Source: Rothia aerolata
Lineage (GTDB): Bacteria; Actinomycetota; Actinomycetes; Actinomycetales; Micrococcaceae
NCBI RefSeq assembly: GCF_014635585.1
Contig: NZ_BMDC01000001.1
Coordinates: 906,139 to 970,138 of the forward strand
Reading direction: 5' to 3'
Length of the DNA stretch: 64,000 bases
Shown one piece after another: positions 33,286-45,802 of this stretch. Under the pieces are notes generated by a model, which worked only from the letters and a program-made list of their open reading frames with translations, did no database searches and was not told the origin of the DNA. Within the stretch, counting starts at the first letter, position 1; each line of letters opens with the position of its first letter. Position numbers and translations under genes: made by a program.

Positions 33286-34236
33286 TTAGGAGGGCTTGCC
33301 CTGCTGCGGTAGCTCATCGAAGAAGTAGTACTGGCGATCTGCCGGATCCCAGTAGTAATACTTGCCGGTGGCCTCATCGAGCCAGTACTCACCCTCGTAT
33401 TCGAAGAACTGCGAGGGATTCTGCTCTTTCTCATAGGCGTCCTTGAGCATCCGCCACCAGAGGTAGAGCGCAAACCCGGCAAAGACAATCCACTCGATAC
33501 CGTAGAAGATATTGAGCCAGTTCACCGAATCGTTGGTCACCTGTTCTGCCCTGACCGGCTTCAGCTCGCCGCTGGGGTCGATGAGGGACGCCGCCAGGTC
33601 AAGTTCTCCGGTCTCGGTGAGGGGAAGCTGCTCCCCCGCCGGAACCTCGGCGTCAGCGGTGAGAATGCCCGAGTAGAGGGGGGCCTCCCAGAGGTTGCTC
33701 AGCTGGGCAGCCGCCGCAGAGCCAATCACGCGGTTCTGCCCACGGTGTTCTTCTTCAATACGGTTGGAATAGTAGGGGGTGTCATTACCCACCACGCGGC
33801 CCGCCACGGTAACCTCGCCGGTGGGTTCAGCAGGAATCTCGTTCGAGCTGCTCCAGGCACGAGCCACCGCAATCGCGCGCGGGGAGGAAGCGCCGTCCTC
33901 ATAGGTCACCGAACCGGAGTCGCTCGGCACAAACTCCGAGACCACCCAAAAGCCCTCTTCGCCGTCATTGAGTTTGTTCTCCACCAGATAAGAGGAACCG
34001 GCAACGTAGTGGCCGGTTGCCGACACCACGGTATCTGCCCTGGCGGTATCAAGAGCGGTGTGTTCCTGCATCACCTCGGTGTAGGGCCGCACCACATTCT
34101 TGGCCGGGTCTGCCTCGGTGCGGGCAGAAATCGATGAAGAAATCTGCCAGCGACTCAGAAAAACAAACATGGTTGCCAGCAGAAGGGCAAGCAAAAAGAA
34201 GGCAATCCACTGAGGCTTGAGGGCTAACTTGAACAC
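33286..34236 (-). CDS. SURF1-family cytochrome oxidase assembly protein with aromatic C-terminal tail
   Basis: The SURF1 arrangement of two spans (about residues 11-30 and 248-268, WLNIFYGIEWIVFAGFALYLWW) with an extracytoplasmic domain between is present, including ATGHYVAGSSYLVENKLNDG, GFWVVSEFV and VTVAGRVVGND. SURF1 helps insert haem into aa3-type oxidase. Residues 276-316 (FFEYEGEYWLDEATGKYYYW, then DPADRQYYFFDELPQQ) form an aromatic Tyr/Trp-rich tail not expected in SURF1; it resembles OCRE/WW-like repeats. A possible hairpin at 34264-34327 lies upstream. Confidence 0.85.
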   Translation of the reverse strand: MFKLALKPQWIAFFLLALLLATMFVFLSRWQISSSISARTEADPAKNVVRPYTEVMQEHTALDTARADTVVSATGHYVAGSSYLVENKLNDGEEGFWVVSEFVPSDSGSVTYEDGASSPRAIAVARAWSSSNEIPAEPTGEVTVAGRVVGNDTPYYSNRIEEEHRGQNRVIGSAAAAQLSNLWEAPLYSGILTADAEVPAGEQLPLTETGELDLAASLIDPSGELKPVRAEQVTNDSVNWLNIFYGIEWIVFAGFALYLWWRMLKDAYEKEQNPSQFFEYEGEYWLDEATGKYYYWDPADRQYYFFDELPQQGKPS

Positions 34237-34263
34237 ACCATCTACCCTATCGTTTTTTAAAGA

Positions 34264-34327
34264 ACTTTGCCCCGCCGCAGCCGGTGGAATCTAGCAAGTC
34301 ACACGGGCCTTTCAGGCGGAGCAAAGT
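34264..34327 (-). terminator. Long-loop inverted repeat after guaB3
   Basis: ACTTTGCCCCGCC (34264-34276) and GGCGGAGCAAAGT (34315-34327) pair with one mismatch across a 38-nt loop. It could end the guaB3 transcript before the SURF1 gene, though the large loop lowers confidence. Confidence 0.4.
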
Positions 34328-34334
34328 CAGGTTT

Positions 34335-35468
34335 TTAGAGGCTGTTGTGGTAGCCCGAGAGCACCACTTCGCTGCGCTGGAAAGACTTCAGATCGGTGAA
34401 GCCGCAGGTAGCCATCGAACGCTTGATAGCGCCCACGATGTTTGAGGTACCGTCGGTGTGGTGAGAGGGGCCGTAGAGCACCTCTTCCAGGGAGCCGACG
34501 GTGCCCAAATCGGTGCGGATTCCGCGGGGGAAGTCCTTCGAGTGAGCCTCGTTGCCCCAGTAGAGCCCCTTGCCGGGTGCCTCTTCGGCACGGGCCAGCG
34601 GAGCACCGATCATCAGGGCGTCGGCACCCAGGGCCAGAGCCTTCACCAGGTCGCCGGAGCGGCCCAGCTCGCCGTCAGCAATCACCTGCACGTAGCGGCC
34701 ACCGGATTCATCCAGGTAGCGCGAACGCGCCTCAGCGACATCGGCAATAGCAGTTGCCATGGCAGCCTGAATACCCAGGCCGCGGCGGTTGGTCTTGGAA
34801 GAGCCACCGCCAAAGCCCACCAGCACACCGGCGGCACCGGTGCGCATCAGGTGCAGGGCGGGGGTGAAGCCAGCAACGCCACCCACAATCACCGGAACGT
34901 CCAGCTCGTAGATGAACTTCTTGAGATCCAGGGGCTCGCGGTTGCCAGAGACGTGCTCGGCAGAGACGGTGGTTCCGCGAATTACAAAGAAGTCAACGCC
35001 GGCTGAGACCACGGTTTCGTAGAACTCCTGGGTGTTCTGAGGAGTCAGCGAACCGGCCACAATCACGCCGGATTCACGAATCTCAGACAGGCGCTTGGTA
35101 ATCAGCTCGGCCTTGATGGGCTCGGCGTAAATCTCCTGCATCCGGCGGGTTGCCGCGACCGGGTCGGTTATCTTGATGGAGGTAATCTCATCCAGCAGGG
35201 GCTGGGGATCCTCGTAGCGGGTCCACAGACCTTCCAGGTTCAACACGCCCAGGCCACCCAGCTTGCCCAGGGCAATGGCAGTAGCCGGGCTCATCACCGA
35301 GTCCATGGGGGCGGCAATCAGCGGGGTGTCAAAGGTGAAAGCGTCAATCTTCCAGGAGGTATCAACGTCTTCGGCGTCGCGGGTACGGCGCGAGGGAACC
35401 AGCGCTACGTCGTCCAGGGAGTAGGTGCGACGGGCGCGTTTTGAAAGGCCGATTTCGATTTCGGTCAC
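34335..35468 (-). CDS. GuaB3-family IMP dehydrogenase-related protein
   Basis: A (beta/alpha)8 IMPDH/GMPR-type barrel of 377 residues without the CBS module found in GuaB. The N-terminal DVALVPSRRTRD and APMDSVMSPATAIALGKLGG match IMPDH, as do VPVIVGGVAGFTPALHL and GGRYVQVIADGELGRSGD. The substrate loop, LVGFGGGSSKTNRRGLGIQ, lacks the catalytic cysteine that GuaB carries in GPGSICTTR, as is usual in actinobacterial GuaB3. It follows guaB with a GC-rich hairpin between them. Catalytic activity is uncertain. Confidence 0.88.
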   Translation of the reverse strand: MTEIEIGLSKRARRTYSLDDVALVPSRRTRDAEDVDTSWKIDAFTFDTPLIAAPMDSVMSPATAIALGKLGGLGVLNLEGLWTRYEDPQPLLDEITSIKITDPVAATRRMQEIYAEPIKAELITKRLSEIRESGVIVAGSLTPQNTQEFYETVVSAGVDFFVIRGTTVSAEHVSGNREPLDLKKFIYELDVPVIVGGVAGFTPALHLMRTGAAGVLVGFGGGSSKTNRRGLGIQAAMATAIADVAEARSRYLDESGGRYVQVIADGELGRSGDLVKALALGADALMIGAPLARAEEAPGKGLYWGNEAHSKDFPRGIRTDLGTVGSLEEVLYGPSHHTDGTSNIVGAIKRSMATCGFTDLKSFQRSEVVLSGYHNSL

Positions 35469-35494
35469 GGGATGTATTCCTTTGATTCAGGACG

Positions 35495-35526
35495 GCGCGC
35501 CGGCGGCTCAATCACCGCCAGCGCGC
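35495..35526 (-). terminator. GC-rich hairpin between guaB and guaB3
   Basis: Arms GCGCGCCGGCGG (35495-35506) and CCGCCAGCGCGC (35515-35526) pair with one mismatch over an 8-nt loop. No T-run follows, so it may be an attenuator or mRNA-stabilising structure. Confidence 0.45.
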
Positions 35527-35543
35527 GGTACGGGAGTTAGTTT

Positions 35544-37122
<1,579 letters not shown>

Positions 37123-37138
37123 GACTTCCTCCATTATT

Positions 37139-39238
37139 CTAACTCGTTTGCGCGGACTTACCACTGTTGGTTTCGGCACGCGAAATAGCGTCCAGAGCCC
37201 TCTGCGCGAAGAAGTCATAGGTGGTCTCTGCGTAGGTGGCGTTGATGTGGTCGTAATCCTGATAGACGTAGATATTGCCGATGGTGACCGGGCAGGAGTT
37301 CTCGGGGCAGACCACATCTGACATATTGACCGCACCAAAGCCGGGCTTCTCCACCTCAATCTCAAGCTGGGGGTCGGAGTAAACATCCTGGCCAGGGTCC
37401 ATCGCGCAGGTCTCCTCGTTGCCACCGCGATCCAGGCAGTCCTTGTGCATGGTGGCAAGGCGGGGGGTGTCGCGAATGCCCACCACCGTGCGGCCGTCAG
37501 CCAGCAGCTGGTCAACCCGATTTTCGGCACCCGCCAACAGCTCGTCGTCCTCGTCAGGAGCCGACCGGGTGGCGGTCATAAACACCAGGTCCGGGTCTAA
37601 GTCGGAGATGAGATCGTGCATGGAGGCGGAGCTTTCCAGGCAGTCCTCAAAGAGCTCGTCGTCCTTGATATCTTCAGTACCGTAGAAGCAACCGCCGGTG
37701 GTCATCATGGTCAGATCCCAGTCCTGGTCTTCAGCCAGCTGGCGCAGAACCGGCGCCCACATCTGCATGTGGCTGTTGCCCACCGCAACCACGGTTTTGC
37801 TGGGCTGATCATTGACGACGGTGTGGTGGCAGTCCCGGGCCTGGGCCTCATCTAAGTCCCAGTCGGGATTGGTTTCTACGCACAGCGGGCCGCGGTCTGC
37901 CCAGTCCTTGCCCGAGGTTCGCACCGGAATCACGGTGGGGTTCTCCTCCCCCTCGTAGACAAAACCGGCTTCAAGAGTTTTAGCTCCCTCGTTGTTGAGC
38001 CCGCGATTGGCCTGCGCCTGCAGAGTGGTGGTGGCAATAGCCTTGTTCCAGGATGCAATGGGAATCAGCCCCAGCAGCACGCAAACCGCCACCACGCCCA
38101 GGGCACGAATCGGTTTGGCCTCGCTCCACTTCCAGGTGCGCAGCGGGGTCTCAATGAACTTGGTGATTGCCCAGGCAATCACGATAGAGATAGCCAGAAG
38201 AACCAGCCCCGCGCCGAAGCCCGCCTTTTCCTGGTCTACCCGGTAGAGATAGAAAACCAGCAGGGGCCAGTGCACCAGGTAGAGCGCGTAGGAGAAGCCG
38301 CCCAGCTTCAGCAGCGGCTTGATCGTAAGCAGCTTTTCGGGGCCGAATTTAGTCTGGGTGTCTCCGGCGATGATGATGAAGGATGCCGCCAGGGTCGGCC
38401 AGAGTGCCGCGTAGCCGGGGAAAGCACCCTCCACATCGAAGATGAAACCGCAGCTAATAATCATGGCAATACCCGCCCAGCCCATGATGGCGCGGGTGAT
38501 ATTTTTGAGCCTAAACAGCGGCAGGGCTAGGGCAACCAGGGTACCCAGGGCAAACTCCCACAGTCGGGCCTCGGTGTGGAAGTAGGCAATCTGCTGGTCA
38601 GAGGCAGTGAGCTTGATGGAGAAGTTCAGCGAGTAGGCAAAGACCGCGCCAAAAATCACCAGCAGGGTGGGCAGGGCCTTGAACCTAAAGGTTTTAACCA
38701 GAGCCCAGGCCAGCAGAAAGAGCAGGGGCCAAAGAAGATAAATCTGACCCTGGAGAGAAAGCGACCAGAAGTGGCGGAAGGGCGAGGCGCTAGAGGTATC
38801 GGCGGCGTAGTAGTCCACCGTGTTTTTGATAGACCACCAGTTCTCCCGGTAGAGCATCACCGAGCGAGCTTCGGAAAGCAGGCTCAGCCAGCGCTCCGCC
38901 GGTAGCCAGAAGTAGGCCCCTGCCAGGGTGGCGACCACGGTCAGCGTTGCCAGCGGAAGAATGCGCTTGAAAACGTGAATCCAGTAGGTCAGCACCGTTC
39001 TGATACCGGCAAAGGTTCCCTTTTCTATCTTGCGGGCGAAGGAACCAGCCATGAGAAAAGCGGAGATGAGCAGAAAGACATCCACTCCGCCGGAGACCCT
39101 GCCGAACCAAAAGTGGTAGGCGGCCACCAGCAAGACAGCCAAAGCCCGCAAACCCTGGATTTCAGGGCGGAATTTGCGGGTGGGCTGGGCAGCTGGGGCT
39201 GTTTCTACACGGTGTTCTGGTGAGGTCAGGGTCTTCAT
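37139..39238 (-). CDS. Acyltransferase-3 / SGNH hydrolase-like O-acyltransferase (third of three)
   Basis: N-terminal Acyl_transf_3 domain with RPEIQGLRALAVLLVAAYHF (conserved His) and FSYALYLVHWPLLVFYLY, then a C-terminal extracytoplasmic SGNH domain. The SGNH block I reads VVAVGNSHMQMW (GNSH rather than the common GDSH), and the C-terminal Asp/His block is DYDHINATY. OafA-type enzymes acetylate sugars of surface polysaccharides using acetyl-CoA passed across the membrane. It is the closest paralogue of the gene at 41419-43497. It starts 6 bp after the second gene. Confidence 0.9.
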   Translation of the reverse strand: MKTLTSPEHRVETAPAAQPTRKFRPEIQGLRALAVLLVAAYHFWFGRVSGGVDVFLLISAFLMAGSFARKIEKGTFAGIRTVLTYWIHVFKRILPLATLTVVATLAGAYFWLPAERWLSLLSEARSVMLYRENWWSIKNTVDYYAADTSSASPFRHFWSLSLQGQIYLLWPLLFLLAWALVKTFRFKALPTLLVIFGAVFAYSLNFSIKLTASDQQIAYFHTEARLWEFALGTLVALALPLFRLKNITRAIMGWAGIAMIISCGFIFDVEGAFPGYAALWPTLAASFIIIAGDTQTKFGPEKLLTIKPLLKLGGFSYALYLVHWPLLVFYLYRVDQEKAGFGAGLVLLAISIVIAWAITKFIETPLRTWKWSEAKPIRALGVVAVCVLLGLIPIASWNKAIATTTLQAQANRGLNNEGAKTLEAGFVYEGEENPTVIPVRTSGKDWADRGPLCVETNPDWDLDEAQARDCHHTVVNDQPSKTVVAVGNSHMQMWAPVLRQLAEDQDWDLTMMTTGGCFYGTEDIKDDELFEDCLESSASMHDLISDLDPDLVFMTATRSAPDEDDELLAGAENRVDQLLADGRTVVGIRDTPRLATMHKDCLDRGGNEETCAMDPGQDVYSDPQLEIEVEKPGFGAVNMSDVVCPENSCPVTIGNIYVYQDYDHINATYAETTYDFFAQRALDAISRAETNSGKSAQTS

Positions 39239-39244
39239 AGGGGT

Positions 39245-41362
39245 CTACACGGTAGGGCTGAGCCAGCCCTGGTCATCTAGCTGAGTCTGGGCAAAGTCAG
39301 AGAGGGTTCGGCCAAAGGCCTTAGAGACATGGTTGTTGTCCATGTAGACATAGACATTGCCAATCACAGCCTTGCACTGACCCTCTGGACAATACTGGTC
39401 AGTAAAGTCCAGTCCGAACAAATTCGAATTTGAATCTATCAAATCCTGGGCAGGATTGACGGGTTCTAGCCTGTTTCCTACCGGTTCATTACACGAGTTG
39501 GGATCATTCTTCGAGGTTTGGGCGCACTCATAAACGTTCTGTTTCCAGCGGGGATTATCGCGCAGACCAATCACCCGAATACCGGCCTGGGTGAACTGCT
39601 CGATTTTCTCTTCGACACCGGGCACCAGAATCTCACGGTCACCTTGAGAACTGGTCTGGGTAAGCATCAGGGCAACGTAATCTGGCTTTTGCTCCAGTAC
39701 CTGCTGGCTCCATGCCTCATTGCGGTCTATGCACTCGGCGGTGGGATTGGGCTCTGCCTCAAGAGGAAAGCGGCAACCGCCGGTGTGCAAATCGAGAAGA
39801 TTCATCTGGTTATAGCTTGCCAGCTCCCGGTAAAAGGCGATGGACTGGCCAGTATGCGAGCCACCAATCACAGCGATGGTGGGGCTATCTTCTACCCCAC
39901 TGCCCTGGAAACCGCACTCAGCTTCAAGAACGGGGTTCACCAGCTCAACCTGCCCAACACAGGAGCCTGCTTCTAGACCGTCATACTGGCTCTGGATATC
40001 GGTAGCGGGAAGGGGCGGATAGTCGTAATCTTCGTCCTCATTTTCTGGAGCAAGAGCTCCTGGGAAATGAGCGCCACCTGCCTGATTTTCTATCTCAGCA
40101 AACTCAACTTCGCGCTGCTGTAGGTAGTACCTGCTGGCCAGCAGAGGGCCGCCCACTATGAGCAGGCAGGCTGAAATAACGGCAATGGGCTTAAGAAAAA
40201 CGAAGCTCCTCTTCGGCCTAGCCCAGGGAAGGGCCTGCCCGCCGGCTGTGGAGGTTCTAGCCCTAGCATCCTTGCGCAGGGGCTCTTCGATATAGGTGTG
40301 GATAGCCCAGGCAATCACCATGCAGACAAGGATCATTAGGGTTCCGGTGATAAAGCCGGGGTGGTTCTGGCCGGTCACCGTTGAATAGATGATGAAAACA
40401 GGCCAGTGCACCAGGTAGAGGGCATAGGAAATTTCACCCAGCTTCAGAAGCGGCTTAGAGGCAAGAATCCTATCGGCACCGGCGGGTGAACCTGTCATTC
40501 CCGCAAGAATAATCAGGGCTGCTGAGAGCAGGGGCCACAGGGCCAGGTAGCCCGGAAAGGCCTGCTCCACCGGGAGTACAAAGCCGCAGGAAACCAGGCC
40601 CACAATACCAATCCAGCCCATGGGTACCCGAGCCCAATTTGGCGGCCGCCACTTGAAGGTCAGCAAGGCCAGCAGCGTACCGGCTGCAAACTCCCAGAGC
40701 CGGGTACGGGTATCGAAGTAGGCAACGCTCTGGTTATGGGAGGTTTCATACACCGAAAAAGCCAGGGAGAGGGCAAAGATAGTTCCAAAAACCAAAATCG
40801 CCGAACCGATGAGGTTAAAACGCAACCTTCGGGCCATCAGAGCTACCAGCACAAAGAACAGGGGCCAAAGAATAAAAATCTGCCCCTGCAGCGAGAGCGA
40901 CCAAAAGTGCTGTAACGGAGTCTTGCCCGCGGCGTCCTGGGCATAATAGTCCACCGAGTTGAAGGCCAGCCGCCAGTTGAGGAAGTAGAGCAGGGTTGCC
41001 AGAGCATCTTGCACGATGCTCATCAGCCGCGATGCCGGAAGGAAAATGAAAGAGGCAATCACGGTACCCGCCACCACGGTAGCGGCAGCCGGTAGCAAAC
41101 GCTGGAAGACGTGCAGCCAGTACTTCACCAGCGCCAGCGGTTTGCCCTCGTTGATCTTGCGCATAGAAGAGAGCGAGAGCAAGAAGGCGGAGATGAAGAG
41201 GAAAACATCCACACCGCCGGAGACCCTGCTAAACCAGATGTGGTAGGTCACCACCAGAAAGAGGGCGAGAGCACGCAGGCCCTGAATTTCTGGCCTGAAG
41301 CCACGAGTCTCCAAGAACCTAGAGTCTAAGAGCTGCGGCGGGTGCGAAGGCGAATTAACCAT
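39245..41362 (-). CDS. Acyltransferase-3 / SGNH hydrolase-like O-acyltransferase (second of three)
   Basis: Same architecture as its neighbours, 705 residues: RPEIQGLRALALFLVVTYHI with the catalytic His, ISYALYLVHWPVFIIYS, and an SGNH domain with VIGGSHTGQS at block I and DNNHVSKAF near the C-terminus. GGSH in place of GDSH is a second variation of block I. It is clearly more divergent from the other two than they are from each other. Transcription enters from the first gene (56-bp spacer) and continues into the third. Confidence 0.9.
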   Translation of the reverse strand: MVNSPSHPPQLLDSRFLETRGFRPEIQGLRALALFLVVTYHIWFSRVSGGVDVFLFISAFLLSLSSMRKINEGKPLALVKYWLHVFQRLLPAAATVVAGTVIASFIFLPASRLMSIVQDALATLLYFLNWRLAFNSVDYYAQDAAGKTPLQHFWSLSLQGQIFILWPLFFVLVALMARRLRFNLIGSAILVFGTIFALSLAFSVYETSHNQSVAYFDTRTRLWEFAAGTLLALLTFKWRPPNWARVPMGWIGIVGLVSCGFVLPVEQAFPGYLALWPLLSAALIILAGMTGSPAGADRILASKPLLKLGEISYALYLVHWPVFIIYSTVTGQNHPGFITGTLMILVCMVIAWAIHTYIEEPLRKDARARTSTAGGQALPWARPKRSFVFLKPIAVISACLLIVGGPLLASRYYLQQREVEFAEIENQAGGAHFPGALAPENEDEDYDYPPLPATDIQSQYDGLEAGSCVGQVELVNPVLEAECGFQGSGVEDSPTIAVIGGSHTGQSIAFYRELASYNQMNLLDLHTGGCRFPLEAEPNPTAECIDRNEAWSQQVLEQKPDYVALMLTQTSSQGDREILVPGVEEKIEQFTQAGIRVIGLRDNPRWKQNVYECAQTSKNDPNSCNEPVGNRLEPVNPAQDLIDSNSNLFGLDFTDQYCPEGQCKAVIGNVYVYMDNNHVSKAFGRTLSDFAQTQLDDQGWLSPTV

Positions 41363-41418
41363 ATATAGTTTTCTCCCCTCTTATCTGGCGGTTTGGTCAG
41401 GGGCCGGTGGGTTAAGAA

Positions 41419-43497
41419 CTAGCCGTTAATACGTGCCATTGCCTCATCAGCCCGCATCTTAAACACGTCGTAGGTGGTTTCGATGTAGGAGCTGGTGAGA
41501 TGGTTATCGTCCATGTAGGTATAAACGTTTCCGATAACCGCCGGGCAGCTACCGTCGGGGCATACCATGTCGTTCATGTTCACGGTTCCAAAAGCGTCGA
41601 GCTCACTTTCCAGCGAGGTGAGCGGATTGTTCTCAACGTCCTGGTTAGCGGGCAAAACGCAGTCCGGTTCGGTCGCACAGTCCAGGGGGTTCTGAGAGAA
41701 GCGCGGATGATCGCGCAGGGAAAGCACCTCTAGACCGTGCTCGGTCAGCTGGGTCATTTCTTCCCGCATGGGTTCGGTCAGAGTGTCCGGCGCGTCTACC
41801 CCGCCCATGGTGCCGGTGGTAATGACGAGGTCGGGGTCAACGTCGTCCACGAAGGTGTGGGCGTTATCGGTGTAGCTATCGCAGTCGGGGCGGTTGTGGT
41901 TATCGCCAGGCGCGTAGAAGCAACCTCCCGCTACGTAGTAGTAGAGGGTCCAGTTGTTCTCCTGGGCATAGCGGGTTATCACCGGTGCCCACACCTGCAT
42001 GTGGCTGTTACCTACTGCCACCACAACTTTTTCGGGCTGGTCTTCCATGTTGGCCACGGTGCAGTATTCGTCGGTGGATGCAGAAGTAACAAGGCCAATC
42101 TCGACTGAGGAACAGCTTTCACCCAGATCCGCCCATTCCTCCTGGATTTGAGAAATAGGTGGGTAGACGGCGGCGTCCGGTGCACCCTGATATTCAAAGC
42201 CGGGTTCCAGCGCAGCGGCGCCGGGGTTATTGAGGGAACGCTCTTTCTCAAGCTGGGAAGCCTGGTAGGCCATCTGCCCCTGCCAGCCGAAGGCAGGAAC
42301 AATTGCCACGGCAATGCAACCGGCAATCACGGCAATTGCGCCCCAGTTCGAGCGGTCCAGCTTCTTCCAGGAGCGTAGCGGGGTCTCCACCCACTTGGTC
42401 ATGAGGTAGGCAATCACCATAGAAATTGCCAGTAGGCCAATGCCCGAGACATAACCGGCCTTCTCCGCGTTGTTGCGGTAGAGGTAGAAGACCAGCAGGG
42501 GCCAGTGCACCAGGTAGAGACCGTAGGAGAAGCCACCCAGCTTCAGCAGCGGGGGCAGGGTCAGTAGCTTCTCGGGACCGAACTTGGTCTGGGTATCGCC
42601 GGCGATGATAATCATGGACGCCGCCAGGGTGGGCCAGAGCGCGTGGTAACCGGGGAAGACACCCTCCACGTCGAAGATGAAGCCGCAGCTGATAATCATG
42701 GCGATACCGGCCCAGCCCATTACGGCCCGCAGATAGCGGTGGATATTGAGCCAGGGCAGAATAATTGCCACCAGTGAACCCAGGGCAAACTCCCACAGGC
42801 GGGCAAAAGTGTTGTAGTAGGCAGTCTGCTGGCTCGCTGCGGTGATGTAAATGGAGTAAGCCAGAGACAAGGCAAAAACAGTGCCGAAAACAGCCACCAG
42901 GGTGGCACGCACATTGAAGCGCAGGTACTTTACCGCCGCCGCTACCGCTAAGAAAATCAGCGGCCAGAGAATGTAAATCTGCCCCTGCAAAGACAGCGAC
43001 CAGAAGTGGCGGAAGGGCGAGGCGGCGCCGGTATCAGCGGCGTAGTAGTCCACCAGGTTATTGATGGACCACCAGTTCTCGTAGTAGAAGACCACCGACT
43101 TGGCCTCAGAGATCAGGGTAGACCAGCGTTCTGCGGGCAAGACCAGGTAGGTGCCCAGCAAGATACCGGCAACGGTCAGTGAAGCCAGGGGCAGAATCCG
43201 CTTAAAGACGTGAATCCAGTATTCCCAGACCGCACGTACCCCCTTGAAGGTATTGCCCTCAATCTTGCGCGCAAAAGAGCCCGCCATAAGAAAAGCGGAG
43301 ATCAGCAGGAAGACATCCACGCCGCCGGAGACCTTACCAAACCAGAAATGGTAGGCGGCCACCAGCAAGACGGCCAAAGCTCGCAGACCCTGAATTTCAG
43401 GGCGGAACTTACGGGTTGCCTGATTATTAATAATCTCGATCTGCTGATCTAGCTGAGAATTCCACGGCGATATTTTCTTTTGCTCTGCGTTAGCCAT
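41419..43497 (-). CDS. Acyltransferase-3 / SGNH hydrolase-like O-acyltransferase (first of three)
   Basis: 692 residues, beginning MANAEQKKISPWNSQLDQQ from the ATG at 43497; a TTG at 43506 is also in frame. RPEIQGLRALAVLLVAAYHF and FSYGLYLVHWPLLVFYLYR mark the membrane domain, and VVAVGNSHMQVW and DDNHLTSSY the SGNH domain. The first gene of the operon; a perfect 16-bp palindrome GAGGCTCGAGAGCCTC (43517-43532) lies just upstream and may be an operator or leader hairpin. Confidence 0.9.
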   Translation of the reverse strand: MANAEQKKISPWNSQLDQQIEIINNQATRKFRPEIQGLRALAVLLVAAYHFWFGKVSGGVDVFLLISAFLMAGSFARKIEGNTFKGVRAVWEYWIHVFKRILPLASLTVAGILLGTYLVLPAERWSTLISEAKSVVFYYENWWSINNLVDYYAADTGAASPFRHFWSLSLQGQIYILWPLIFLAVAAAVKYLRFNVRATLVAVFGTVFALSLAYSIYITAASQQTAYYNTFARLWEFALGSLVAIILPWLNIHRYLRAVMGWAGIAMIISCGFIFDVEGVFPGYHALWPTLAASMIIIAGDTQTKFGPEKLLTLPPLLKLGGFSYGLYLVHWPLLVFYLYRNNAEKAGYVSGIGLLAISMVIAYLMTKWVETPLRSWKKLDRSNWGAIAVIAGCIAVAIVPAFGWQGQMAYQASQLEKERSLNNPGAAALEPGFEYQGAPDAAVYPPISQIQEEWADLGESCSSVEIGLVTSASTDEYCTVANMEDQPEKVVVAVGNSHMQVWAPVITRYAQENNWTLYYYVAGGCFYAPGDNHNRPDCDSYTDNAHTFVDDVDPDLVITTGTMGGVDAPDTLTEPMREEMTQLTEHGLEVLSLRDHPRFSQNPLDCATEPDCVLPANQDVENNPLTSLESELDAFGTVNMNDMVCPDGSCPAVIGNVYTYMDDNHLTSSYIETTYDVFKMRADEAMARING

Positions 43498-43516
43498 AAC
43501 CCTCAAAAGATTGAAA

Positions 43517-43532
43517 GAGGCTCGAGAGCCTC
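43517..43532. promoter_or_regulatory. Perfect palindrome upstream of the acyltransferase operon
   Basis: GAGGCTCGAGAGCCTC is a 16-bp perfect palindrome 20 bp before the start of the first acyltransferase gene. It could be an operator or an mRNA hairpin; the sequence alone does not decide. Confidence 0.35.
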
Positions 43533-43610
43533 ACTGTCCTGTGCGTCGGCGAGTCTAACTGCGCCAAAGCTACAGAATACTCCCCCAGCCTGTATGTATA
43601 CCTGCTTTTG

Positions 43611-43652
43611 TGCAAAAAATCCTGCCCCATGTGGGTAATCACACGGGGCAGG
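43611..43652 (-). terminator. groL terminator
   Basis: CCTGCCCCATGTG (43621-43633) and CACACGGGGCAGG (43640-43652) pair with one G-U; the minus strand continues ATTTTTTGCA, a clear T-run. It lies 24 bp after the groL stop. Confidence 0.85.
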
Positions 43653-43675
43653 ATGTCCTCTTAAAAGAGGCTAGA

Positions 43676-45283
<1,608 letters not shown>

Positions 45284-45300
45284 TTACTAGGGGTGAAAAC

Positions 45301-45594
45301 TTACTTAGAAACGACAGCCAGAACGTCGCGGGCAGACAGAATCAGGTAGTCCTGACCGTCGAAGGAAACCTCGGTTCCGCCGTACTTGGAGAAGATTACG
45401 ATGTCGCCCTCGGCAACGTCAACGGGAATACGGTTGCCCTTGTCATCGGTGCGGCCGGGGCCAACAGCGATAACCTTGGCTTCCTGGGGCTTTTCCTTAG
45501 CGGTATCGGGGATTACCAGGCCAGATGCGGTGGTCTGCTCCGCTTCTACAATCTGAACAACAACGCGGTCTTCAAGAGGCTTAATAGCTGACAT
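45301..45594 (-). CDS. groES: Co-chaperonin GroES
   Basis: The 97-residue lid subunit of the GroE system: [20 protein letters not shown], the mobile loop [20 protein letters not shown], and [21 protein letters not shown]. It is the first gene of the operon and lies 90 bp downstream of a CIRCE element at 45685-45711. Confidence 0.96.
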   Translation of the reverse strand: MSAIKPLEDRVVVQIVEAEQTTASGLVIPDTAKEKPQEAKVIAVGPGRTDDKGNRIPVDVAEGDIVIFSKYGGTEVSFDGQDYLILSARDVLAVVSK

Positions 45595-45684
45595 GTTTTC
45601 TCCCTTGAGAGTTAGTCTTTTATATTGTTTGACCGGTTCAGCGTGGGAGTCGGTTGTCGTCGCGGTGCCAACCGAGCCCCATTT

Positions 45685-45711
45685 TTAGCACTGCACGCGG
45701 TCAAGTGCTAA
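45685..45711 (-). promoter_or_regulatory. CIRCE heat-shock operator
   Basis: TTAGCACTG, a 9-bp spacer and AAGTGCTAA form the CIRCE inverted repeat bound by the HrcA repressor, with one departure in each arm from the consensus TTAGCACTC-N9-GAGTGCTAA. It lies in the groES promoter region; heat-inducible control by HrcA is inferred. Confidence 0.85.
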
Positions 45712-45802
45712 CACAAACTTTAGAACTGTGGCTTGGGCTGGGTCAAGAAATGGGCAACGTTTCGCGGTGAGCGCACCGGGGCAGCCCGCTAGAATAGCCC
45801 TG

